54,354 nucleotides of DNA from an uncultured Bacteroidales bacterium (GCA_947630665.1 CANRID010000012.1:1-54354); one strand, 5' to 3'. Counted from the first letter of the stretch, positions 37,107 through 46,296 are shown. A program made the numbers and translations. The notes: generated by a model not told the origin, from the letters alone.

Positions 37107-37598
37107 TTAATTTATTGCAAGTTTATCCATCACGAAAAAATCAGCTTTTAAAACTATTTCTTTATTTTCTATTTTAAATTCCTTTACTACTCTATACATG
37201 CCAGGAATGAATTTGTGATATTTCGGATAGAGACATATATCTAATGTGTCAGAAGCATGAGGATTAAGTTCTATCGCAATCAAATCAAATACTATATTTA
37301 CATCTTTATACACGATATCTTCCCATTGTCCCTTTTGTGCATTATAATATTCTAAAGAATAATCGTAGCCATATATTACAGAAGATGAGCAGTTATTTCC
37401 AATTACTAATGATATTTTACTATCATTACTTGCATATTCATTAGGGACTACATTCATTTCAACACAACTGAATGGAGATTGGATTGTATCTACATTGAAA
37501 ATATAATCTTTCGTTTTACTTGAACTATTAGTGCATCCACAATAAATAATTCCACATATACATACACCCCAAAACAAACATATCAATATTCTTTTCAT
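37107..37598 (-). CDS. Small lipoprotein with possible Ig-like domain
   Basis: 163 residues. The signal MKRILICLFWGVCICGIIYCGC gives a lipid-modified Cys. The mature part has a YDYSLEYYNAQKGQWEDI segment followed by LNPHASDTLDICLYPKYHKFIPGMYRVVKEF, which looks like a bacterial Ig-like fold of the kind seen in small Bacteroidota lipoproteins. Base composition is markedly more AT-rich than in the flanking core genes, suggesting recent acquisition. Function unknown. Confidence 0.65.
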   Translation of the reverse strand: MKRILICLFWGVCICGIIYCGCTNSSSKTKDYIFNVDTIQSPFSCVEMNVVPNEYASNDSKISLVIGNNCSSSVIYGYDYSLEYYNAQKGQWEDIVYKDVNIVFDLIAIELNPHASDTLDICLYPKYHKFIPGMYRVVKEFKIENKEIVLKADFFVMDKLAIN

Positions 37599-37603
37599 AA
37601 CAA

Positions 37604-38985
37604 TATTTTAAATTGTTTCCAGTTAAAATCCAAATAAAGTTGGATTCGTTAATTTTGGTTTAACTTATATTAATATTCAATATTCTATATCATACACAAC
37701 ACTATGTTGCTTTTGACAAAAGTGCGTATTCATAAATCGTCCCTCGTCGGAGGGCCGAGATTCAGAGGCTCGAATTGAATCCTTCGGTAAACAAACTTTC
37801 CATAGCGGACATCTGTCTTGCAGTGCCGCAAGTTCCTGCATCAGTTTACAAAGGCGGGAGGTACAAACTATTTAGAGCGGACACCAAAGCCGCAATTATA
37901 AAAAAGTACTCTCTCCCGGGAAAGTTTGTTTACTCTAAAGGATAAAAATCTGTGATGCAACGTTGTTGACATACTTCTTTTTATGTTTCATCACAAAGTA
38001 GATTCTATTCACTATCCTTCTGGCTATCTTGATTATCGCTTTGCATAGTTTCATCCTGCGACAATATTCCGTACTTGTGTGATGGCTGAATCTTGTCTGA
38101 TTGCCACCCATGCGGCTTCAATAAACATGCATCTGAGCATAGAATGGCAGCGCAACGTTATGTCTCCTGTACCATCGTGCTCTCCAATAGAATGACACAT
38201 AGGTATCATTCCAATATAGGATGCTAACCGGTCCGCTTTCTTGAATCGTGAAATATCATCAATCTCATAAATGCCATCCCGGAAAGTTGTCCAATTCCCG
38301 GTACGGACATTAGCCATCCCGGCGGTTCAGAGAACCTTTCGCTTCTTGACAATTTGCGCAGCAGTCGAATCATCTCCAGACGGCGCTTGCGAAGATCCTC
38401 ATATTGGCATATCAGCTGTTCCAATGTCTGTTTGCCGTAGTCGCAGACTGACTCTATGCTGCGAAGCCAAATCACAAAGCTCTTATTCCAATATCTTCCT
38501 CTCTCTCGCAATACTCTCGAGGTATCTCTATGCCAAGATAGCGGAGATGTGACTTGATGCGATTCTTCTGGCGGGTCTGATCTTTAGTGACCGAGTCTCT
38601 CAATCTTATCAATGAACGTATCTCAAGCGAGACCTTATCAGGTACATATATTCCCTTAAGTTCTCCGGCGCGGAGACTTCCGGCAAGCTTTCCGCTGTCT
38701 ATCGCATCAGTCTTGCGTAGCTTCTCGCCTGTTGTAGTCGGAACGTCTGCCGGGTTGACCACGATGTTGTCAATCCCGAGTCCCGGCAGTCTTTCATGTA
38801 TCCAAAAACCACAAAAACCGGCTTCATAAACGGACTTATATTCCGCTTCCGGATACTCTCGTGCCAAGAAGCTATAATTCCGGACTTGGTGGTTGTGTAA
38901 ACCTTTTCAAAACAGCATGCTAAGATGCCATGGTTACACTTTTATTTGCATTTCAAACATAGGAACTATTTTAAATTGTTTGCAG
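37604..38985. mobile_element. IS110-family remnant bounded by 19-nt near-identical direct repeats
   Basis: TATTTTAAATTGTTTCCAG at 37604-37622 and TATTTTAAATTGTTTGCAG at 38967-38985 differ at one position. The 1344 bp between them contain a broken IS110-type transposase and about 310 nt of gene-free sequence (37623-37934). Inside that gap GTAAACAAACTTTCC (37787-37801) is perfectly inverted at 37919-37933, flanking 117 nt directly after the transposase. The repeats may be a duplication made on insertion, though IS110 elements do not usually make one this long. Confidence 0.55.
37935..38930 (-). pseudogene. IS110-family transposase, frameshifted and 5' truncated
   Basis: Pieces of one transposase lie in different frames: LAREYPEAEYKSVYEAGFCGFW and the NPADVPTTTGEKLRKTDAIDS region (about 38867-38472); the middle PPGWLMSVPGIGQLSGMAF (around 38300); EIDDISRFKKADRLASYIGMIPMC and GEHDGTGDITLRCHSMLRCMFIEAAW (around 38250-38100); and AIIKIARRIVNRIYFVMKHKKKYV down to the stop at 37935-37937. 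These match the DEDD N-terminal and transposase-20 C-terminal parts of IS110 enzymes. At least three frame changes and a missing N-terminus mean no active enzyme. Confidence 0.85.
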
Positions 38986-38992
38986 CAATATA

Positions 38993-39034
38993 AAAAACGC
39001 TCTTGAGCAATGGTAATACCTCAGGAGCGTTTTT
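38993..39034 (-). terminator. Strong hairpin terminator after the S1 protease
   Basis: The arms AAAAACGCTCTTGAG (38993-39007) and CTCAGGAGCGTTTTT (39020-39034) form a 15-bp stem with one wobble, with poly-T on either strand. It lies 70 nt after the protease stop codon and also faces the IS110 remnant. Confidence 0.8.
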
Positions 39035-39103
39035 ATTTCAGTGCGACATTAACCAAGAAAATTATGATAGCATAACAGTTGGTTCTGTATTCCAACTATA
39101 CTT

Positions 39104-40276
39104 TTAATAACGACTTAAATTAAAAGCCGAATCAATTTCAGGTGCTTTCGTATAATAAACAAGCCCATTCGCATCTATACCTTTTATTATACCTACAGTA
39201 AACCTCTTTTGTTGTGCACTAACATAAGTATAAACAATGCCACCACTATCTCCACCTTGACAAGTCATTTGTTTGCTTACACTTGTCAAACCTTCAAATA
39301 AGGTAGTTCCTACAGTACAACTTGCATTTGTAGAAACTATATTGCCAGAGCTGGAGCCTGTCGTTTGTCCACGCTTATTAACTAGAGTTCCTACTCCAGG
39401 TAAACTTAAAGACGTTGAAAGATAATTGCTTGAGCCGTCTATCAAATTAGCTGGTTGATAGCTAAAATTACTAATTGGACAGAAAGCTGCATCTAAATTC
39501 CCTGAATTCTGCCATCTACTTTCATCAGCCTGGGCAAATTCCACCCCTTTGTATTTCAGTTTTTTCCCTTTCAATGCAACATGGGCAGCAGTAACAATCC
39601 CTATAGTTCCATTGGTTGTCTTTGCTCTATAACCAACACTTCCATACCCAGTTTGAGTACTGCTCACTGCTAAAGTAATTTGAGAACCTGCATTCACTGA
39701 ATCCACGAGTTCTCTGAAATCGCCTTTAGATTGTCTAAAAATAATAGCACTAGAATTACTGACATTTTCTTTAAAGGCTTTTATGCTATTTTCGGAATAA
39801 TCTTTCAATTCAACTACTATGCAATTATGGGCATCATCTACATAAAACAAATCAAAGTTTCGAGCAATATCATTCCCAAAATTCTTTTTTTTGTACCCAT
39901 TTAAAGCCTCCATTACATTTGTTAGTTCGCTATAAGAATAAGTACATTGTTCAATCATAATATTATTCGTACCTGTCAGTTTATAAATATCAGAATTAAA
40001 AGATAAATCTGTACTATAAACAATAAGTTTATTGTTCTCGTTAATATAAGCACCGCCATAATAACTCGGATAATCTGTAGAAACAGCTCTCGTCTTTCCA
40101 TTTAAACACACCTCCATCAAACTCTGGTAAGCCAACATTGCGTCCAACTGTGAAGAAGCGTCAGCCTCCACCATTTTTAAAGGATTGTTGTTATCAACTG
40201 AACTAACAATACTATAATCATCAGAGCAAGAAACAATAATTACTCCAATAAAAAATAACAAAAAAAACTTTTTCAT
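39104..40276 (-). CDS. Secreted S1 (trypsin-fold) serine protease with pro-region
   Basis: 390 residues with a lipoprotein-type signal (MKKFFLLFFIGVIIVSC). The catalytic triad is clear: His232 in VTAAHVA, Asp262 in GNLDAAFC and Ser344 in CQGGDSGGIV. The pattern and the pro-region (about residues 30-190, with YYGGAYINENNKLIVYSTD) recall streptogrisin/alpha-lytic-type proteases, where the pro-part folds the enzyme. Cys residues near His and Ser could form a disulfide. Low GC content compared with the neighbours and flanking insertion remnants suggest horizontal transfer. Its gene starts 33 nt after the tmRNA 3' end. Confidence 0.85.
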   Translation of the reverse strand: MKKFFLLFFIGVIIVSCSDDYSIVSSVDNNNPLKMVEADASSQLDAMLAYQSLMEVCLNGKTRAVSTDYPSYYGGAYINENNKLIVYSTDLSFNSDIYKLTGTNNIMIEQCTYSYSELTNVMEALNGYKKKNFGNDIARNFDLFYVDDAHNCIVVELKDYSENSIKAFKENVSNSSAIIFRQSKGDFRELVDSVNAGSQITLAVSSTQTGYGSVGYRAKTTNGTIGIVTAAHVALKGKKLKYKGVEFAQADESRWQNSGNLDAAFCPISNFSYQPANLIDGSSNYLSTSLSLPGVGTLVNKRGQTTGSSSGNIVSTNASCTVGTTLFEGLTSVSKQMTCQGGDSGGIVYTYVSAQQKRFTVGIIKGIDANGLVYYTKAPEIDSAFNLSRY

Positions 40277-40308
40277 AAACTTTCCGTTTTAGAAATTATA
40301 ACTTGAAT

Positions 40309-40705
40309 TTGTGGCCTTGGATAGAATCGGACTCCCGTCCAAACGAGGAAACCATACGCTTTCTACATGCTTATCTTTGTCTAAGGTTTTCGAACATAAG
40401 CAAGACCAAAGCCACCGACCTATGCCTTATCCTCCAAATTTTCGTAAGAGCTACGAGGAGAAACTCAAACTATTCCCGATTTTGCTGTGCCACTTCATCA
40501 AACGCTTCGGAACAAGAGCTTTTGAGTGACATCTCGTTTCTACCACTTTGGTAGAAATAAAGCTAATCTACTATACTTCGATTAAGCAACGAGAGCATAA
40601 TTTTCGTTGCCAGATAAAATTTTGATAACTGAGATTTAAGTGGAAATTACCGACCCACTGCATGCTTACATACCATCCAACTCGCTGTCAATTCCAATCA
40701 AGCCC
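40309..40705 (-). ncRNA. ssrA: tmRNA (ssrA)-like RNA with altered 3' end
   Basis: On the minus strand the segment reads with the order of Bacteroidota tmRNA: 5' GGGCTTGATTGGAATTGACAG, then GGTATGTAAGCATGCAG, then the tag frame (GGC to TAA at 40611-40582) encoding GNENYALVA, then the conserved segment with GTAGATTAG, and a 3' part with AGCATGTAGAAAGCGTATGG and CGTTTGGACG before the T-arm. The 3' end is not canonical: T-stem GGGAG/CTATC has a mismatch, the T-loop reads TCCGATT instead of TTCGATT, and the acceptor stem has one G-G clash (GGGCTTG against CAAGGCC). Only ACA is encoded after the stem. tmRNA rescues stalled ribosomes; whether this copy can be charged with alanine is doubtful. The promoter fits the 5' end exactly. 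Confidence 0.85.
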
Positions 40706-40716
40706 TAATGATGTGT

Positions 40717-40748
40717 CAAATATAAGTATTCATTTTTGAAGGAGCAAA
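40717..40748 (-). promoter_or_regulatory. Promoter of the tmRNA gene
   Basis: On the minus strand TTTG (40748-40745), a 20-nt spacer and TATATTTG (40724-40717) make a full Bacteroidota promoter. The expected start, about 7-12 nt downstream, is at the 5' end of the tmRNA near 40705. Confidence 0.75.
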
Positions 40749-40833
40749 CAAAACGATGAATATTTAATAAAATATCACACTCTATATCACAATAAATTTA
40801 TTTAAGAAAAACTGATTGCCTTTGATATAAATA

Positions 40834-41115
40834 ATGACAATCAGGCTATCAGTTTTCCAAACAGGGCGTAGTATTGGACATATTCTATATAATAGTCTAA
40901 TTATCAATATTGTCTGTGGGGCTGTAGGGTCCTCTCTTCCCAATCCAATCAAGCCATCACGATCCCGCAGCAACAAGCAGAAAGAATCAGCACAGGGTGC
41001 GGTTGCAGTGAGCATTGAGCTCAGACCTTCCACCGGAACGATGATGCGGATCAGTGGCAATCTGACCGGCCGCGAGTTGAAGAACATCATCATGGCGTCA
41101 TCCATCCATGTTTAG
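40834..41115 (+). pseudogene. IS66 TnpA-like remnant
   Basis: Only the C-terminal 45 codons (AQGAVAVSIELRPSTGTMMRISGNLTGRELKNIIMASSIHV) look like the small IS66 TnpA protein. The first half (MTIRLSVFQTGRSIGH...) has no such similarity, so the N-terminus appears replaced or scrambled. Confidence 0.6.
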
Positions 41116-41454
41116 TCTGGGACGTGGACTTCGTTACTGGCTCTACAGCAGCCTATCGATATGCGGAAGAGCTTCCATGCGTTGAGCGGCTTGGTATGGA
41201 ACAGAATAGGCGACGATCCAATGAATGGAGACGTGTACATCTTCGTGAATAAGCGCAGGAACAGGATCAAGTTGCTCCATTATGAGGCTGGCGGGATGGT
41301 CATCTACGCAAAGATGCTGGACAGAGGAACCTTCGTGATGCCCATTCTGGGTTCAAATGACGTGGTGACGAGCAGTATAAAGTGGGAGGATCTGCTGAAA
41401 ATGGTCGAAGGAATCATGGCTGATCCGGATAGTCGCCAGGCCCGTTTGGAATAG
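41111..41454 (+). pseudogene. IS66 TnpB, frameshifted
   Basis: TnpB begins MFSLGRGLRYWLYSS at 41111 and continues in another frame as PIDMRKSFHALSGLVWNRIGDDPMNGDVYIFVNKRRNRIKLLHYEAGG. One base is missing at the joint near 41149. The C-terminal part (to 41454) is in one frame and otherwise looks normal. Confidence 0.75.
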
Positions 41455-41561
41455 CTTAAAAATCTTTGGAAAAACTTGACGGAAAATGGAAAGAAGAACG
41501 CCATTTGGCTTGCATATCTCGCCTTTTTTCGTATCTTTATCTTGTTGAAAATTAACGAAAA

Positions 41562-42985
41562 ATGGCATCCGGACAGAGATCATAGCAGCCCAAGCAGCAG
41601 AGATCGATCGACTCAAAAAACAGGTCGCCAGTCTTGAAGACTAGTTGTACTGGCTACTGAAGAAGATGTTCGGAAAGGTGAGCGAGAGGAATCTTCCGCT
41701 GAACCCCTCGGTGCTTAGTGAACCCACCTTGTTTAATGATCCTCTTACTGACGAGGAACGTGCGGAACTTGAATCGGCCGTAAAGAAAGACGAGAAGGAT
41801 GCCGCAAAGCTCATCCAGATCAGGGGCTTTGAACGCAAGCCCCGCAAAGCCCTTGATACGGCTAATCTTGAAGTACGCGAAGAGCACATATACCTTGAAG
41901 TTGACAACCGCGAAGACTACACTGAACTTGATCCGGAAGTGACTGATACGCTGGTACTGGCTCCTGTACAGATCTATGTGCGCCGTATCATCCGTCACAA
42001 GCTGGTACTCAAATCGAACCTCCAGATAAAAGACCCGAACGGAAAGCCTTCGATTGGCTCCTTTTCCGGTACTGCCTTTGCCTAAGTGCATGGCTTCGGA
42101 GAGTCTGTTAACAGACATAATCCTGCAGAAGTTCTTCTATCACATGCCGTTCTACCGTGTGATACAGAAGTACAAGGAGCAGGGAGTCCAAGATAAGCGA
42201 CTCGACGATGAACGATTGGTACGCGGCCACCTGTGAAAGACTGAAGTTGTTATACGATACCCTGGTACGAGAAGTGCTATCGAGAGACTATATACAAGTG
42301 GATGAGAGTACGTTGTCGGTCATCGATAACGAGAAGCACCGTGCGGTGAAGGGGTATATGTGGTGTACGCGTGCCATGACGGAGCAGTTGGTGGCGTTCC
42401 ACTACGATATGGGCTCACGTTCCCATGAAACTGCATGTAAACTCCTTCGTGGTTATCGTGGAACGATCCAGACGGATGGTTATGGCGCCTATGACCAGCT
42501 TGAAAGCGGCCCTCATATCCAGGTGATTGGCTGTCGGGCGTATGCCCGCCGAAAGTGGTCGGATGCATTGGATAAGGATAAACGGACGGCAAGCGAAGCC
42601 CTGACCTACATCAACAAACTCTATCACACGGAGAACGAGGCGAAAGAATCCGCAATTCGCAGAATAGCCGCATCGGGAAGACCATCAGTTATACGCTTCC
42701 TTTACTGCCACGCTTGAGCTACTATGTGAATGATGGCCGCTTTTGCATTGACAACAACCTCGTGAAGAACGCCATCAGGCCGCTGGCCCTTGGCCGGAAG
42801 AACTTCCTGTTCTGTGGAAACCACGATGTTGCAGTACGTGCTGCCATCATTTACTCTTTAGTGGACAGCTGCAAGGCCCTTGACGTTAATCCGAGTGAAT
42901 GGATGGAGGATGTCCTGCTCCGGGCCCTCGGTAACTTCGTTACAAACACGCTGCGCCTCGGCATAGTGCAAACTTGGTTTGCCTT
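41562..42985 (+). pseudogene. IS66 TnpC transposase, several lesions
   Basis: The N-terminal coiled coil (QAAEIDRLKKQVASLED) hits a TAG at 41642, then continues as LYWLLKKMFGKVSER. Further pieces: the helical and zinc-finger region to about 42085; the DDE domain start MNDWYAATCERLKLLYDTLVRE...DYIQVDESTLSVID (42208 on) with QTDGYGAYDQ; and YYVNDGRFCIDNNLVKNAIRPLALGRKNFLFCG in another frame (42714 on). A stretch of about 60 codons is missing between the last two. The enzyme cannot be made. Confidence 0.85.
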
Positions 42986-43003
42986 TTGCTCTCGGCTTGC
43001 AGT

Positions 43004-46000
43004 TTATCGCAACTGTTCCAGCACTTCCCGGATGGCTCTTTCCAATTGAGGGTCTTTACCGTCCAAGCGGTCTTTGAAGGTGTTCTTTACATAGATATCC
43101 GGTTTGACTCCGGTAAATTCCAAGTCTTTTCCGTCGAGAGAATAGCATCCCCACGCCGGCATTCGGATGGATGATCCGTCGATGAACCCTACGCTGGAGG
43201 TGAATATGATCCAGCGGTAGGTTTCCGTTCCTATTATTTTGGCGATTCCCAATGCTTTTATACCGTTGGAAGTTACTTCGGCATCGCTCAGGCTCCGTTC
43301 ATTGACCAACACTACGATCGGTTTGTCCCCCGGAGTTATATTCGGATGGGTGTCGTGAGGAAAATCCCGATAACTCCAGGTGAAATGAGCTTTCTGTCCT
43401 AAAAAATCCAGCACTTCCTTGTGTACGTTGCCTCCATTATTGTACCGCAGGTCCAGAATGAGGGCGTCTTTGTGTACCGCATCCGTGTACATGGCCTTGA
43501 GAAAAGCGGACAAGGCTCCGTCGGTCATATCTCTCATGTGAATATAGGCGATCTTTCCCTTTCCCAACTTGTTCACCAAGGCTTTGTTGATGTCTTCCCA
43601 TTCGGTATAAAGCATATTCTTGACCTGTCCGTATGAAAGGGTATGGAGTTTTACATCGAATTCTTCGGATCCTCTTTTAAAAGTCAGGGTAATTTCTTCC
43701 GGCCGGATCGGGGAAACGAAATAACTTTCCCTGTTTTGCCTTTCCGATACCGGCTGCCCGTTCACGGCTGTCAGTACATCGCCCGGTTTTAAATCTATAT
43801 CCACGCTGTTGGCGGGTGCATCGGTTAAAATGCGGTCGATTGTATAAGGCGAGTCGTTTTTCCAGATAATTCCGGTTTCGGCGCTTGCGGTATGGACTTG
43901 CGGAGCCGGTTCCTCTTTCCCGTGCGATCTGAATCCCTGGTGGGACGAATTCAATTCGCCTAACATGTCATTGATGAGCGTCTGGAGCTGGTCTCTGTTT
44001 TTAACATACGGGAGCAATGAGGCGTAGTATTCTCTTTTCCCTTTCCAGTCGGCTCCGTGCAGATTGACATCGTAATAGTTTTGCTCCATTACGGCCCAGG
44101 CTTCGTAGAATATCTGCCGGAATTCATCCCGGAGATTTTTCTCTACGGATTTGCGGATCTCGGTCTTGACGGCTTTTGCAAGATTCAGGTCTATTTTATA
44201 GATATTTCCTCCTGAAACGGCATACAGATCCCGTTTGGAAGCGGTGTAATAACCGCCCGGAAGATCTTTGATAAGTTTCGGCTTGGCTTCCGGGTCGGAA
44301 ATCTGCAATGCATATACCTGACGGTCGGAGGAATAAAGCAGCCAGGATTTGCCGTCGGCTAAATAAGTGAACAGCGAGCGACCGTTTTGAGGCATGGTTT
44401 CCAATCTCCTGAATATATCCCGATAGTCGATGGTTACGGCAGAGTCCTTTTTCTCCTTTCCGGCATTTTTGACTTCATCCTTGTCTTCGGTAAAGAGCTT
44501 GTCGTAGATGTCGGATTTGAACGGTACCTGATCGTAGCGTTGTAAAGGCAGTTTGTATATTTTATAGGACCCGCCGCCCCGCGGGAAGGAAGCCCCGTAC
44601 AGATTGGCTACCATATAGAGATTTTTCCCGTCCGGAGAGAAGCACGGATTGCGCTCGGATGAAGCGGAATTGGTCAGGTCGGTCAGTTTTTTATCCTTGA
44701 GCGAATAAATGTAAATATCCGCGTCGAAATAATTCATTCCCTCGAAAGCGATATGGCTGTCGTCGAAGGAAAAAACGATATCGTAAGTATAAAAAGACCA
44801 GAATTGTCCGTTGCACAGTTTCTCGACCGTATCATTGGAGGTATCCAGAAGCATTACGGAGCGTTGGCCCGAAATGAAGGCTATTTTATCGCCCTTATGG
44901 GAAGACTGCATGGAAGTGACCATCTCGGAGACGGTATATACCGGTTTTTCGGGAGCGGACCCGTCGGCTTTTATTTTATAGATGTTGGTGTATCCTTTAT
45001 TGGTGCGGATATAATAGATCGTGTTGTTGTCCGGACCCCAGATAACATCCTGCACTCTTTCATCCGTGGGGGTTTCCAGTTGCTTGAGGTATTTTCCTCC
45101 GGTATCCGAAACATACAGAAGGCCGCGGATGGCGAAGGCGAATTTTTTCCCGTCCGGAGAAACGGCGGCTTCATCCGGACGCTGGTCTGCGAATGAGCGT
45201 TGCAGTACGATGTTGTTGTCTGCGATGGTGATCTGCGGTTCGGTTACTTTCCCGGTTTTGAGGTCGAGATATTGGATTTTGTAATCCAGCAGGAAAACGA
45301 TAGCGGACCCGTCGTAACTGATGGAAGGATATTGGACGGAAGAACCGGTAAAGACGGTCAGCTGCTCCGCCTTGCCGGAAGGATTGTATTTGACGATATT
45401 GGATTCTTTATCGTATTCGTCGCTTACATAATACAGGTTCCCGTTCTTGTCCGTCATAGGCCAGGTGTCTTTCCCTATGTAATTGGTCAGTTGTCTGTAT
45501 TCCTTTTTTTGGGGATTCCAGGATTTGATATCCGGATTATGGTCTCCGATATATCTTTTCCGGGTCGGAAAACCGTAACTTTCGGCCGATTCGTTAAAAT
45601 ATATCTCTTTGGTTACCGGATTTTCCGCCACATTGGAAATCGTATTGAAATAATCCGGGAACAGACGATAGGGGGTGCCTCCGTTTATAGAGACTTTGTA
45701 GGTGGTTTTCTCATTGGCCCGGTCGCTTTCGAAATAAACGTTTTTGGAATCCGGACTCCAGCCGGAAGGGATATCGGATGCCTCGTGATAGGTGAGTCTT
45801 GTTGCATCGCCTCCCTTTACGGGTACGATATAAACGTCGTTATTCCCTTGTATGTCAGAAGCAAAGGCTATGTATTTCCCATCGGGAGACACTTTGGGAG
45901 CGGTTTCATTCCCGCCTAAAGATATGAAGCGCATGGCCAGGCCGCCTTCGGCCGGCACCCTGAAAATATCTCCGTCATAGGAGAAGTAAATTTGTTTTCC

Positions 46001-46114
46001 GTCCGGACTGAGGGCCGGCTTGTAGGGGAAACGTAATGTTTCCGTCCATCCCGAAAATGGCAGGCAAAACAGTATCAGGAATATTATTTTCTTCATATCG
46101 GTGTTTTTAGTCAT
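43004..46114 (-). CDS. Tricorn-like S41 family peptidase
   Basis: 1036 residues. A signal peptide (MKKIIFLILFCLPFSGWTETL after a possible alternate start six codons in) is followed by WD40-like propeller blades (SPDGKQIYFS, VSPDGKYIAFAS, WSPDSKNVYFESD), a PDZ domain (VDIDLKPGDVLTAVNGQPV), and the catalytic S41 domain with the nucleophile Ser943 in ERSLSDAEVTS and the oxyanion loop RYNNGGNVHKE. This is the layout of tricorn protease homologues. It would act in the periplasm on oligopeptides. The stop codon lies about 20 nt from the end of the IS66 remnant, yet the C-terminus is intact. A TATTTTTG -7 box is at 46190-46197. Confidence 0.9.
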   Translation of the reverse strand: MTKNTDMKKIIFLILFCLPFSGWTETLRFPYKPALSPDGKQIYFSYDGDIFRVPAEGGLAMRFISLGGNETAPKVSPDGKYIAFASDIQGNNDVYIVPVKGGDATRLTYHEASDIPSGWSPDSKNVYFESDRANEKTTYKVSINGGTPYRLFPDYFNTISNVAENPVTKEIYFNESAESYGFPTRKRYIGDHNPDIKSWNPQKKEYRQLTNYIGKDTWPMTDKNGNLYYVSDEYDKESNIVKYNPSGKAEQLTVFTGSSVQYPSISYDGSAIVFLLDYKIQYLDLKTGKVTEPQITIADNNIVLQRSFADQRPDEAAVSPDGKKFAFAIRGLLYVSDTGGKYLKQLETPTDERVQDVIWGPDNNTIYYIRTNKGYTNIYKIKADGSAPEKPVYTVSEMVTSMQSSHKGDKIAFISGQRSVMLLDTSNDTVEKLCNGQFWSFYTYDIVFSFDDSHIAFEGMNYFDADIYIYSLKDKKLTDLTNSASSERNPCFSPDGKNLYMVANLYGASFPRGGGSYKIYKLPLQRYDQVPFKSDIYDKLFTEDKDEVKNAGKEKKDSAVTIDYRDIFRRLETMPQNGRSLFTYLADGKSWLLYSSDRQVYALQISDPEAKPKLIKDLPGGYYTASKRDLYAVSGGNIYKIDLNLAKAVKTEIRKSVEKNLRDEFRQIFYEAWAVMEQNYYDVNLHGADWKGKREYYASLLPYVKNRDQLQTLINDMLGELNSSHQGFRSHGKEEPAPQVHTASAETGIIWKNDSPYTIDRILTDAPANSVDIDLKPGDVLTAVNGQPVSERQNRESYFVSPIRPEEITLTFKRGSEEFDVKLHTLSYGQVKNMLYTEWEDINKALVNKLGKGKIAYIHMRDMTDGALSAFLKAMYTDAVHKDALILDLRYNNGGNVHKEVLDFLGQKAHFTWSYRDFPHDTHPNITPGDKPIVVLVNERSLSDAEVTSNGIKALGIAKIIGTETYRWIIFTSSVGFIDGSSIRMPAWGCYSLDGKDLEFTGVKPDIYVKNTFKDRLDGKDPQLERAIREVLEQLR

Positions 46115-46189
46115 ATAAAAATGTTAAAGTTGCAAGCATTTGTTTGCGGGGCCGGTAAAAGCGGTCCGGGAAAATGGTCGCATGTCGTA

Positions 46190-46197
46190 CAAAAATA
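46190..46197 (-). promoter_or_regulatory. -7 promoter box for the tricorn-like peptidase
   Basis: The minus strand reads TATTTTTG, a TAnnTTTG match, 76 nt before the ATG at 46114. No TTTG at -33. Confidence 0.4.
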
Positions 46198-46262
46198 GCA
46201 AAAATATTTATCCCGGGGCTTTCTCCTGATAAAAATATCATGCTCTTGCCGCAAGATTTTGT

Positions 46263-46270
46263 TAACTTTG
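46263..46270 (+). promoter_or_regulatory. -7 promoter box for the PurF-like gene
   Basis: TAACTTTG matches TAnnTTTG, 26 nt before the start codon at 46297. This supports that start over the in-frame one at 46174, which lies upstream of the box. Confidence 0.45.
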
Positions 46271-46296
46271 CCGCCGGATTAAAAAACTGCAATCAG

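Larger units (their letters stand above)
40834..42985 (+). mobile_element. Decayed IS66-family insertion sequence
   Basis: TnpA-, TnpB- and TnpC-like pieces follow each other on the plus strand in the order of IS66 elements. All carry frame changes or stops (see separate entries). The limits are uncertain: no terminal inverted repeats could be matched, and the right end is close to 42985, just before the stop codon of the S41 peptidase. Confidence 0.75.

Noticed and set aside
37734..37790. Second copy of a tmRNA or tRNA 3' end (possible att site)
   Set aside because: A TTCGA-like stretch is present, but no T-stem or acceptor pairing can be drawn, and there is no match to the tmRNA end.
40303..40554. 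Two overlapping small plus-strand ORFs of 72-83 codons
   Set aside because: They lie antisense to the tmRNA 3' half; the conserved tmRNA segments explain the sequence better.
40808..40856. 9-bp inverted repeat as the left end of IS66
   Set aside because: It has no counterpart at the right end near 42985, so it cannot be the terminal repeat pair.
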